A stretch of DNA of 64,000 bases, taken from contig UCAG01000014.1 of assembly GCA_900470285.1 (NCBI GenBank), forward strand, positions 1 through 64,000, written 5' to 3'. Under the pieces are notes generated by a model. The model saw only the letters and a list, made by a program, of their open reading frames with translations. It did not search any database and was not told the DNA's origin. Positions 8,701 to 15,398 of the stretch are shown piece after piece. How positions within the stretch are numbered: position 1 is the stretch's first letter; every line of letters begins with the position of its first letter. The translations under genes were made by a program, and so were the position numbers. This DNA comes from Hyphomicrobiales bacterium (GTDB lineage Bacteria > Pseudomonadota > Alphaproteobacteria > Rhizobiales > Rhizobiaceae).

Positions 8701-8800
8701 TGTGCTGAAAATGCGCCCGCCAATGATCTTCAGCAAGGCCAATGCCGATCATCTGCTGAATGTGCTGGATGAGGCTTTTGCCGAAGTGACGAAGAAGTAA
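5759..8800 (+). CDS. Fusion of APH-type kinase, M23 peptidase domain and class III PLP aminotransferase/phospho-lyase
   Basis: This 1013-residue cytoplasmic protein has three parts. Residues 1-340 are an aminoglycoside/hydroxylysine-kinase-like fold with the catalytic loop HNDANDWN (H203, D205) and LIDFGD. Residues about 400-560 are an M23/LytM-like domain keeping its metal ligands: H440 and D444 in HLGLD, H495 in WGHL, H531/H533 in HLH. Residues about 590-1013 are a class III aminotransferase with PLP lysine K853 (MGKPIGDGHP), nearest in type to ethanolamine-phosphate and phosphohydroxylysine phospho-lyases. A kinase plus phospho-lyase could phosphorylate and then eliminate phosphate from an amino alcohol or hydroxy-amino acid; the substrate is inference. 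The ATG at 5759 is preferred to a GTG at 5693. No signal peptide is seen, so the peptidase domain is puzzling. Confidence 0.85.
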   Translation: MLDTAPQFSLTDAASLLHTHYGLSGDLSPLNSERDQNFKVTTADGKIFILKIINASEPVVESRFQTALLGHIRDHAGHLPVPHIVPTLKGDSLADTLSVNGDVHNIRLVGWVDGLPLAESSRSLQALEGLGELLGQFDAALQGFMHGGALRDLDWDITKAGRSKDRLHFVKNADDRALLERFIARFETQVVPKLGTLRSGVIHNDANDWNVLVGNDNHDVIAGLIDFGDALYTPVIAEVAIAAAYAGLDHDAPISAAAAIAKGFHKHYPLREEELNLLYDLIAMRLVTSVTISASRHAETEDNPYLAISEKPAWDFLRKLDRMEPLFATAILRKACGFDAVSGASATVNWLKNNRSKLLPLLDKPVAAYPAELVPYGDPTHPMTIKSAEEQPVIAQAMWEEHCAVTGTEVGIGPWGEERTVYAGAMFESKLVKGKRRTYHLGLDLFMASGTPLYTPLDAIVRSVDIEPDPLGYGCLITLEHRPEGCAPFISLWGHLAHEAGNRLKAGDVLKAGDLVAYMGDETENGHWAPHLHLQICTDTRLTAMDIIGVGEEAYLDVWAELFPDARNFAGMAEEFYQQSGRSKEEIVAMRREVLLPNLSISYEDPIKFVRGDGVWLIDHKGRAYLDCFNNVCHIGHAHPAVVEAMAKQASTLNTNTRYLHDNIVAYAERLTATLPDNLTVAGFTNSGSEANSLALRMMRVHTGRENAVVLDWSYHGTTQELIDISPYKFNRKGGKGAKPHVYVAKVPDSYRAPKDWAPEDHAKLYAESVAEQIALMQAKGEGPGFFIAESIPSVAGQVFMPDGYLKEVYKMIRDAGGICIADEVQVGFGRVGSHWWAFETQGVTPDIVTMGKPIGDGHPMAAMVTTREIADSFNNGMEYFNTFGGNPVSCAVGLAVLDVIESQNLRGNALTIGNYLMDSFREMQNRYEVIGDVRGLGLFLGIELVNDRYTKEPATNIARAVCNVARRRGILMGTEGPFDNVLKMRPPMIFSKANADHLLNVLDEAFAEVTKK

Positions 8801-8805
8801 GCTAA

Positions 8806-8837
8806 ACAAAAGGCCGGTGAAATTCACCGGCCTTTTG
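8806..8837. terminator. Bidirectional terminator
   Basis: A perfect hairpin, ACAAAAGGCCGGTGAA with its inverted copy ending in CCTTTTGT, lies between the convergent fusion gene and cytochrome c gene. It has T- or A-tracts on both sides. Confidence 0.85.
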
Positions 8838-8839
8838 TT

Positions 8840-9235
8840 TTATTGCGCTGATTTTGAGCGGATATAAGCAAATAAATCGCTGATATCTTCCGGCTTTTTC
8901 AGACCAGCAAAGGCCATTTTATTGCCAGGCATGAACTGCTTCGGTGCAGTCAGATAGGACGTGAGGGTAGCCTCATCCCAGACCATTCCTTCTTCACCGG
9001 CTTTGGTCATGGCCGGAGAATATTTAAAGCCTTCAGCTGTTGCTGTTTTGCGGCCGAAAATATTGACCAGATGCGGGCCTACGCGGTTTTTTGCGTCTTC
9101 AACAGTGTGACAGGCTGCGCATTTTGCAAAGACTTTTTTGCCTTTATCAGCATCACCTTCCGCATATGCAGGTTGAATAAAAGCAAAGCCGGAGAGGATA
9201 ACAAGACCGATAAAATTCTTCATTGCATTATGCAT
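8840..9235 (-). CDS. Class I c-type cytochrome, periplasmic
   Basis: The product has an N-terminal signal peptide (MKNFIGLVILSGFAF, cleavage probably after PAYA). One haem-binding CAACH motif follows about 20 residues into the mature part, and a distal Met ligand lies in MPGNKMAF. A mature size of about 105 residues fits soluble class I cytochromes of the c2/c552 type, which shuttle electrons between the bc1 complex, dehydrogenases and oxidases. The ATG at 9235 lies 7 bases after AAGG; an overlapping GTG at 9241 is less likely. It stands alone, downstream of the glyoxalase gene on the same strand. Confidence 0.88.
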   Translation of the reverse strand: MHNAMKNFIGLVILSGFAFIQPAYAEGDADKGKKVFAKCAACHTVEDAKNRVGPHLVNIFGRKTATAEGFKYSPAMTKAGEEGMVWDEATLTSYLTAPKQFMPGNKMAFAGLKKPEDISDLFAYIRSKSAQ

Positions 9236-9283
9236 AGCCACACCTTGTTTAAGCCACTAAATGTGTCCCGACCTTAAAAGGAA

Positions 9284-9323
9284 TTTGTCGCAGCAAAGCA
9301 GGATTTAACGTCGCTGCGACAAA
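9284..9323. repeat. Inverted repeat between glyoxalase and cytochrome c genes
   Basis: Perfect 11-base arms (TTTGTCGCAGC at 9284-9294, inverted at 9313-9323) flank an 18-base loop. It may be a weak terminator or part of a regulatory site. Confidence 0.5.
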
Positions 9324-9369
9324 GCGATACAGAGAAACAGATGCAGATTAAGTGAGGCTTATACGGTGT

Positions 9370-9765
9370 TTATTTAAAACGACCGCCACGCTGCAAAACT
9401 TCGATTTTGTAACCGTCCGGATCGGTGATGAAGAAGAAGCGGCCGACCGGCACGCCATCCGGTTTGAATTCAATCAGCTTACCAGGATTGAGACCGGCTT
9501 GTTCAAGACGGGCATGTTCTGCATCAAGGTCAGACACTGAAACAGCGAGATGGCCGTAGCCGTCACCCAGATTGTAAGGCTCAGTACGGTCTTTGTTGAT
9601 CGTGAGTTCTAGTTCAAACTCGCTTTCCGCATTGCTCAGGTAAACAAGCGTGAAAGCCTGAAAATCAAGCCGCTCAGCAATGTCGAGATCGAAAGCAGCT
9701 TTGTAGAATGCCAGAGAGCGGGCTTCATCAAGCACGCGGATCATGGAGTGAATGTTTTTTGCCAT
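9370..9765 (-). CDS. gloA: Glyoxalase I / lactoylglutathione lyase family (VOC superfamily)
   Basis: From the ATG at 9765 the product has 131 residues, close to the usual length of bacterial GloA. It has two beta-alpha-beta-beta-beta modules. The likely metal ligands are His in NIHSMIRV, Glu in FELELT, His in GYGHLAV and Glu in YKIEVL, the H/E/H/E set of glyoxalase I. The enzyme isomerises the methylglyoxal-glutathione hemithioacetal to lactoylglutathione in the cytoplasm. The upstream extension to 9879 is not protein-like. Other VOC enzymes have the same scaffold, so the exact substrate is slightly uncertain. Confidence 0.8.
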   Translation of the reverse strand: MAKNIHSMIRVLDEARSLAFYKAAFDLDIAERLDFQAFTLVYLSNAESEFELELTINKDRTEPYNLGDGYGHLAVSVSDLDAEHARLEQAGLNPGKLIEFKPDGVPVGRFFFITDPDGYKIEVLQRGGRFK

Positions 9766-9945
9766 CGGAACACCATTCATGAGAGGTTGGAATGGGCTTT
9801 CTTGCAGATTCTGCCCTGTTTGTCCCGTCAGCCGGTCATCTTTATTCCTGCGGGGAGGAATATATAAGCCAATTCGCATGACTTCATGCCAATGCGTGAC
9901 AAAGTAGACGGTTGCGCATGATTGGAAAGAGCGGCTGAAAACGCT

Positions 9946-10050
9946 AAAGCATGTCGCAGTTAAATGGATTCATTTAACGTTCGCGAACATGCGACAATTA
10001 AAAGAATCTAGAGCGAGCGCCATGAGTGCGATTAAGCGCGACACGCTCTA
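9946..10050 (+). repeat. Palindromic intergenic repeat, family I, copy 1
   Basis: This 105-base element begins GCATGTCGCAG, contains ATTCATTTAACG, ATGCGACAA and TCTAGAGCGAGCGCCATGAG, and ends CGACACGCTCTA. Copies in the opposite orientation occur at 52752-52857 and 61663-61767. Length and palindromic style recall the Bru-RS elements of Brucella. Confidence 0.75.
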
Positions 10051-10113
10051 TGACATCTGTGAAAGACGGGTTGCTTGCGGCGAGAAGCAACCGGCAAATG
10101 CGGAGAGAGTTGC

Positions 10114-13100
10114 GTGATACCATTCCTGCAGGCAGACGTTCTGGCAAAACCGGAGCCGTTGGATTTTTACGATGCGTTGCGGCTGGGCAGCTTTGGCGGT
10201 GATATTGAATTCAGCGCGGCGACAACCACCGTTTATGCAACCGACAACTCCGTTTATCAGGTGCAACCGCAGGGCGTGATCTATCCGCGTGGCATTGAAG
10301 ATTTGCAGCAGATTGCGCAGCTTCTCCAAAGGCAAGAATTCCGACATCTGAAAATGGCGATGCGCGGTGGCGGCACTGGCACCAACGGCCAGTCGCTGAC
10401 CGACGGGATTGTGGTTGATACCGCACGCTATATGAACCGTATTCTCTCGATTGATCCGGAAAAACGCATTGCCCGTGTGCAGAGTGGTGTGGTCAAAGAT
10501 CAGCTCAACAAAGCGCTGAAGCCCTACGGCCTGTTCTTCGCGCCGGAGCTTTCAACATCGAACCGTGCCACCATCGGCGGTATGATCAACACCGATGCCT
10601 GCGGACAGGGTTCCTGCCTTTATGGCAAAACCTCTAACCATGTTCTGGGCTTACGTGCGGTTCTGATGGATGGCAGTGAGCTGAACACCAGACCGGTTTC
10701 AAAGACAGAGCTGCAAGAGTTACAGAAACCGGATAGTCGCAGCGGTGCAATCTATCGGCTGATTGATGAGATCGAGCACGATAATCGCGAGCTGATTGAT
10801 AAGACTTTCCCAAAGCTCAACCGGTTTCTGACAGGTTATGATCTGGCGCATTTACGCGAGGATGACGGCGGGCTTAATCTCAATTCTCTGTTGTGCGGTG
10901 CGGAAGGAACATTGGCGCTGATCGCCGAGGCCGATCTCAATCTGCTGCCGATCCCGCGTTTCGCAGCACTGATCAATATCCGCTATGATGATTTCAACAC
11001 CGCATTGCGCGATGCCCGTTTTCTCACCGGATTGCAGGTAGCATCGGTTGAAACGGTGGATGCCAAAGTGCTGTCACTGGCGCGTGGCGATATTATCTGG
11101 AGTCGGATTGCGGATTATTTCCCTTCGGAAGAGGGCAAGCGCACAGACGGTATCAACATTGCCGAAGTGCTGGCTAACAGCGCGGAGGAATTGGCAGAGA
11201 AAATCCGTTTTGTCAGCCAGTCTCTGGCGTCTTCTCCGCAAAGCGGTCGTCATGGTTTTACCACCACAGAAAAGCCGGATGATATTGAAGCGATCTGGAC
11301 AATGCGCAAACGCGCGGTTGGTTTGCTCGGTAATGTCGAAGGCGCTCGCCGTCCGGTCGCATTTGTGGAAGATACGGCGGTGCCGCCGGAAAATCTGGCC
11401 GATTATATTCTCGAATTTCGTGCGCTGCTGGATGGCGAAGGGCTGGATTACGGTATGTTCGGCCATGTCGATGCGGGCGTGCTGCATGTTCGTCCCGCAC
11501 TTGATCTGTCTGATCCCGCACAGGAAATAATGATCCGCCGTATCTCCGATGCGGTGGTAGCATTGACGCTGAAATATGGCGGTGTCTTATGGGGCGAACA
11601 CGGTAAGGGTGTACGTTCGGAATATGTGCCGGAGTTTTTTGGCCCGCTGTATCCGCAATTGCAGCGCATCAAGGCAGCTTTCGATCCGTATAATCAGCTC
11701 AATGCCGGTAAGATTGCCACGCCGGATGATCAGCCGCTGACAAAGATCGACGAACTGGCCTTCCGTGGTCAGAAAGACCGGATTATCCCTTCGGATGTGC
11801 GCAATGCTTATGACAATGCGCCTTATTGCAACGGTAACGGCGCTTGTTTTGATTTCAACACAGATTCCGCTATGTGCCCGTCTTTCAAAGGCAGCGGCGA
11901 CCGGCGTTATTCTCCGAAAGGCCGCGCTTCGCTGATCCGCGAATGGCTGCGCCTGCTGAGCGAAAAGGGTATTGATCCGCGCCGCTCGGCACAGGCTTTG
12001 CGTGATAAACCGCTATGGAATGGTTTATTCAGTCGCATCAGCAACAGTCTCGGCTCTAAAAACCGTGATGACTTTTCCCATCAGGTGCGCGATGCCATGG
12101 ATACCTGTCTTGCCTGTAAGGCTTGCGCAGGACAATGTCCGGTTAAGGTCAATGTGCCTGCCTTCCGCTCCAAATTCTTTGAGCTTTATTACAGCCGCTA
12201 TTTGCGCCCGCTAAAAGACCCGCTGATTGCCTCGATTGAACATATGATGCCGCTGGTTGCCAAAACCGGCAGGCTTTATAATGGTCTGATGGGCAGTGGT
12301 CTTGGCCGTTGGGGTATGAAACAGGTTGGTCTTACAGCTTTGCCGTCATTGAGCGATGTGCACCTGACAAAAGAACTGCGCGCCCGCAATATTCAGATGG
12401 CGGATGCAAATGTGCTGAACAATCTGCGCACAGAGCAGAAGGCCAAAGCGGTTATTCTGGTGCAGGACAGCTTCACGAGCTTCTTCGATACACAATTGCT
12501 GCTGGATGTACTGGACCTGCTGAAAGCGCTCGGTTTCACACCTTATCTGGCTGAGCTGAAACCGAACGGCAAAGCGCAGCATGTGCATGGCTATCTGAAG
12601 TCTTTCACCCGCACGGCACGCAATACCAGTCTTTATCTCAATAGTCTGGCCCGAAGTGGTGTGCCGCTGGTCGGGCTTGATCCGTCGATGACACTGACTT
12701 ATCGCAGTGAATATCGCTCGGCACTGCCAAATGAAACCGTGCCGGATGTGAAGCTGCCGCAGGAGTGGCTGGCGCAGCATCTGGGGCAGATCGCATCGCA
12801 TATTCAGCCGTCAACAGAGCGCGCCGCACAGAATTATATGCTGCTGCCGCATTGTACCGAAAAGACCAATGCCACGCCGACAATTGCGGCTTGGGTAGCG
12901 ATTTTCAAACACTTCGGTATCAATATGGTGATTGGCGAAAGCGGTTGTTGTGGTATGGCCGGTACTTTTGGTCATGAATTGCGCAACCGTGCGCTGTCAG
13001 AAAATATCTATGATCTGAGCTGGCGGCAGAAAATGCAGAGCCATGGGCGCGAACAAATTGTTATGGCCACTGGTTTTTCCTGCCGTTCACAGGTTGAGAT

Positions 13101-13161
13101 CATGGAAAAGACGCAAATTCAGCATCCTTTGCAGGTTCTGAAGCAGCTGATTGCTTCCTGA
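10114..13161 (+). CDS. Large FAD-linked oxidase / Fe-S oxidoreductase (YdiJ-like)
   Basis: The protein of about 1015 residues fuses a PCMH-type FAD-binding domain (about residues 40-210; MRGGGTGTNGQSL binds FAD) to an FAD-oxidase C-terminal domain. A 4Fe-4S segment with CLACKACAGQCPVKVN follows near residue 675, then a CCG-type domain ending in GESGCCGMAG. This is the build of YdiJ and of fused D-lactate/2-hydroxyglutarate dehydrogenases that pass electrons to the respiratory chain. The GTG at 10114 follows GGAGAG at 7 bases and is preferred over the TTG at 10075. The oxidised substrate is probably a D-2-hydroxy acid, but this is family inference. A second CxxC-like cluster (CNGNGACFDFNTDSAMCP) sits near residue 575. 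Confidence 0.85.
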   Translation: MIPFLQADVLAKPEPLDFYDALRLGSFGGDIEFSAATTTVYATDNSVYQVQPQGVIYPRGIEDLQQIAQLLQRQEFRHLKMAMRGGGTGTNGQSLTDGIVVDTARYMNRILSIDPEKRIARVQSGVVKDQLNKALKPYGLFFAPELSTSNRATIGGMINTDACGQGSCLYGKTSNHVLGLRAVLMDGSELNTRPVSKTELQELQKPDSRSGAIYRLIDEIEHDNRELIDKTFPKLNRFLTGYDLAHLREDDGGLNLNSLLCGAEGTLALIAEADLNLLPIPRFAALINIRYDDFNTALRDARFLTGLQVASVETVDAKVLSLARGDIIWSRIADYFPSEEGKRTDGINIAEVLANSAEELAEKIRFVSQSLASSPQSGRHGFTTTEKPDDIEAIWTMRKRAVGLLGNVEGARRPVAFVEDTAVPPENLADYILEFRALLDGEGLDYGMFGHVDAGVLHVRPALDLSDPAQEIMIRRISDAVVALTLKYGGVLWGEHGKGVRSEYVPEFFGPLYPQLQRIKAAFDPYNQLNAGKIATPDDQPLTKIDELAFRGQKDRIIPSDVRNAYDNAPYCNGNGACFDFNTDSAMCPSFKGSGDRRYSPKGRASLIREWLRLLSEKGIDPRRSAQALRDKPLWNGLFSRISNSLGSKNRDDFSHQVRDAMDTCLACKACAGQCPVKVNVPAFRSKFFELYYSRYLRPLKDPLIASIEHMMPLVAKTGRLYNGLMGSGLGRWGMKQVGLTALPSLSDVHLTKELRARNIQMADANVLNNLRTEQKAKAVILVQDSFTSFFDTQLLLDVLDLLKALGFTPYLAELKPNGKAQHVHGYLKSFTRTARNTSLYLNSLARSGVPLVGLDPSMTLTYRSEYRSALPNETVPDVKLPQEWLAQHLGQIASHIQPSTERAAQNYMLLPHCTEKTNATPTIAAWVAIFKHFGINMVIGESGCCGMAGTFGHELRNRALSENIYDLSWRQKMQSHGREQIVMATGFSCRSQVEIMEKTQIQHPLQVLKQLIAS

Positions 13162-13183
13162 TCTCTCCTTTGCAGCGGGTGTT

Positions 13184-13738
13184 ATGATTTCAAAGCGCAG
13201 AAAAACGATAGCCGTCTTGGTGGCTCTGGTTGTGCCGGTTGCGGGCTTTGCTTATACGAAAGTGTTGGGACGTGTCGGCTCCGGCACTGCACCTGCAATG
13301 GCAGCTGTTGGGCAGCAGGCGGATAAAATCATCGTGCGCAAAGGTGATCGTGAATTGCAATTGCTGCGTGGTGATGAGGTCTTACGCACCTATCGCATTG
13401 CATTGGGAGGCGCACCGGAAGGGCATAAATTACAGGAAGGTGATCAGAAAACACCGGTCGGTAATTATGTGATTGACTGGCGCAATCCGCGTTCCATGGC
13501 ACATCTCAGCCTGCATATTTCCTATCCCAATGAGCAGGATGTGCTGAGAGCCAAAGAGGCGAATGTTGCACCTGGTGGCAATATTATGATCCATGGTTTG
13601 CCGAATGGCTGGGGCGCTCTCGGAGCGATCCATCATCTCTGGGACTGGACGGATGGCTGTGTGGCGGTGACAAACAGCGAAATGCGGGAGATCTGGTCGC
13701 TGGTGCCGAATGGTACGCCGATCTCTGTTTATGAGTAA
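13184..13738 (+). CDS. L,D-transpeptidase family (YkuD domain) protein
   Basis: The 184-residue product has an N-terminal signal anchor (about residues 8-24, basic then hydrophobic) and a YkuD domain from about residue 45. The conserved histidine is in MIHGLPNG, and the catalytic cysteine lies in DWTDGCVAV, a variant of the usual S/T-H-G-C motif. Such proteins cross-link peptidoglycan or attach proteins to it in the periplasm; the TDGC variant also occurs in uncharacterised members. The ATG at 13184 follows GCGGGTG; an upstream frame overlapping the previous gene is less likely. It begins 22 bases after the FAD/Fe-S dehydrogenase and may be co-transcribed. Confidence 0.82.
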   Translation: MISKRRKTIAVLVALVVPVAGFAYTKVLGRVGSGTAPAMAAVGQQADKIIVRKGDRELQLLRGDEVLRTYRIALGGAPEGHKLQEGDQKTPVGNYVIDWRNPRSMAHLSLHISYPNEQDVLRAKEANVAPGGNIMIHGLPNGWGALGAIHHLWDWTDGCVAVTNSEMREIWSLVPNGTPISVYE

Positions 13739-13859
13739 CGGGCGCTGAAATCCGCTTTTGAAAAAGCAATCATGTTCAAAATATGCCTTTTTTCAGCTGA
13801 AAATCGGATTCCCCCCTTGAAGCAATCGTAACAATGATTAATTAGAATGCATCTGTAGT

Positions 13860-14100
13860 ATGAAGGCTGCGGGAAATTCGGCTGGTGAGAGGCACCGGCA
13901 TCCGCCTTGCAACTGTTTTATACAGCTGGGTCAATCATTACAGAGCTAACACGGTACCGGGCCCCTCTGGCGAGAGTTTACGGCGCTCTCGTGATGTCGG
14001 TACTGCCGCAAATATAGCCGGCGGACATGTGATCATGAAAAATTCTTTCATGTTTTCTGCGGAAGGTTATCAGGCCGTTTCCGCTTTTAACTTTTGTTCT
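13860..14100 (+). promoter_or_regulatory. Structured leader RNA of terC with a terminator-like hairpin
   Basis: The roughly 300-base untranslated stretch before terC folds into several stems: CTGGTG/CACCGG (13882-13898), GTACCG/CGGTAC (13954-13959 with 13998-14003) enclosing CGAGAG/CTCTCG (13971-13991), and GCGGAA/TTCCGC (14059-14084) followed by TTTTAACTTTTG. The last looks like an intrinsic terminator just ahead of the gene, as in riboswitches. A terC RNA motif upstream of terC genes in Alphaproteobacteria has been described from comparative genomics and may be this element; I cannot align to its consensus here. The GGGGAGUA core of the yybP-ykoY manganese riboswitch is not visible. Confidence 0.55.
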
Positions 14101-14156
14101 TATATTGATAATGCGTATCGTATAGACCGGTCTCCGGCCACTAAGGAGATCGTGAA

Positions 14157-15245
14157 ATGAGCACGCCTGTCTCTCAGAAAACTGTTCTCAGCTATTTTAC
14201 CTGGGCATTTATTGTCACCGTAGTCGGTCTGGCGCTTGGTGCATGGCTCGGATGGCAGTCTACTGGCACGATCGGTGGTATGGCCTCGATCTTTTTTATC
14301 TGTACGGTTCTGGCCGTGCTGGAAATCTCGCTGTCCTTTGATAATGCGGTGGTGAATGCCAATAAGCTGAAAGACATGACGCCGGAATGGCAGCATCGCT
14401 TTCTGACCTGGGGTATCATCATTGCCGTTTTCGGTATGCGTATTGTTTTCCCGCTGCTGGTTGTGGTGATTGCTGCCGGTATCGGTCCGATTGAAGCGAT
14501 CGTTCTGGCTGCTGCGAAACCTGAAGAATATGCGCGTATCATGACTGATGCGCATCTGCCGATTGCCGCTTTCGGCGGTACCTTCCTGTTGATGGTGGGA
14601 CTGACCTATTTCTTCAACTCCGACAAGGATGTGCATTGGTTCGGCCCGCTGGAACGTCCGATGGCGCGCCTGGCTGAAATCAAAGGGGTTGAAGTTGCAA
14701 TCGTTCTGATCCTGCTTCTGACCTTCTCGTCAATTCTGGGTGAAGTTGATGGTACAACTTTCCTCTATTCCGGCATTTACGGTCTTCTGACCTTCCTTGC
14801 TGTGGAAGTGGTTGGCGGTATTCTTGATGCTTCGCAGAAAACGCTGAATGCTGCGGCACAGGGCGGTTTTGGTGCCTTCCTTTATCTTGAAGTGCTGGAT
14901 GCCAGCTTCTCCTTCGATGGTGTGATCGGCGCTTTCGCTCTGTCGCAGAACCTGTTCGTGATTGCGATCGGTCTGGGTATCGGTGCGATGTATGTGCGTT
15001 CCATGACCATTATGCTGGTGGAAAAAGGCACATTGAGCGAATACCGCTATCTGGAGCATGGTGCATTCTATGCGATCCTGATCCTGTCGGTGGTGATGTA
15101 TTTCCAGACACTCGTGCATATTCCGGAAGTGATTACCGGTCTTGGCGGTGCGGTACTGATCGGTATCGCGTTCTGGGCGTCGGTTCGTCATAACCGTCGT
15201 GAAGAACATGCCGAAGCAAAAGCTGAAGCTGTAGCAGCCGAATAA
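14157..15245 (+). CDS. terC: TerC/Alx family integral membrane protein
   Basis: The 362-residue protein has about nine hydrophobic helices and the family signature EISLSFDNAVVNA, echoed by DASFSFDGVIGAF in the second half. The acidic residues in these helices are thought to handle Mn2+ or other divalent cations; the tellurite-resistance name is historical. It lies in the inner membrane. The start is well fixed by AAGGAGATCGTGAA before the ATG. The long structured leader suggests riboregulation, perhaps by metal or pH as for alx. A terminator follows, so it is a single-gene transcript. The C-terminus is charged (Glu/Ala/Lys-rich). Confidence 0.9.
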   Translation: MSTPVSQKTVLSYFTWAFIVTVVGLALGAWLGWQSTGTIGGMASIFFICTVLAVLEISLSFDNAVVNANKLKDMTPEWQHRFLTWGIIIAVFGMRIVFPLLVVVIAAGIGPIEAIVLAAAKPEEYARIMTDAHLPIAAFGGTFLLMVGLTYFFNSDKDVHWFGPLERPMARLAEIKGVEVAIVLILLLTFSSILGEVDGTTFLYSGIYGLLTFLAVEVVGGILDASQKTLNAAAQGGFGAFLYLEVLDASFSFDGVIGAFALSQNLFVIAIGLGIGAMYVRSMTIMLVEKGTLSEYRYLEHGAFYAILILSVVMYFQTLVHIPEVITGLGGAVLIGIAFWASVRHNRREEHAEAKAEAVAAE

Positions 15246-15274
15246 GCTGCTTCATTACCTTCACGCAATTATGA

Positions 15275-15305
15275 GCCGCCGGATCACTCCGGCGGCTTTA
15301 TTATT
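15275..15305 (+). terminator. Rho-independent terminator of terC
   Basis: A perfect stem GCCGCCGGA/TCCGGCGGC with a TCAC loop is followed by TTTATTATTTT. Confidence 0.85.
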
Positions 15306-15398
15306 TTGCAGGATTGCAAAGCTGCGATTATTGCTCATGCTGTGACAGCAATGATGAGAATGATCGGCACAAATGTGCAGCGGGAACGGAAAATAGCA

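Noticed and set aside
13860-14100. Cobalamin riboswitch: GGGAA ... GGTG ... GCAACTGT resembles its 5' core
   Set aside because: The GCCACTG and final B12-box (AGYCAGGAGACC) segments are missing and the target gene is terC, so the likeness is taken as chance.
13860-14100. yybP-ykoY manganese riboswitch, expected before terC
   Set aside because: The conserved GGGGAGUA loop is not visible; a covariance search would be needed to reopen this.
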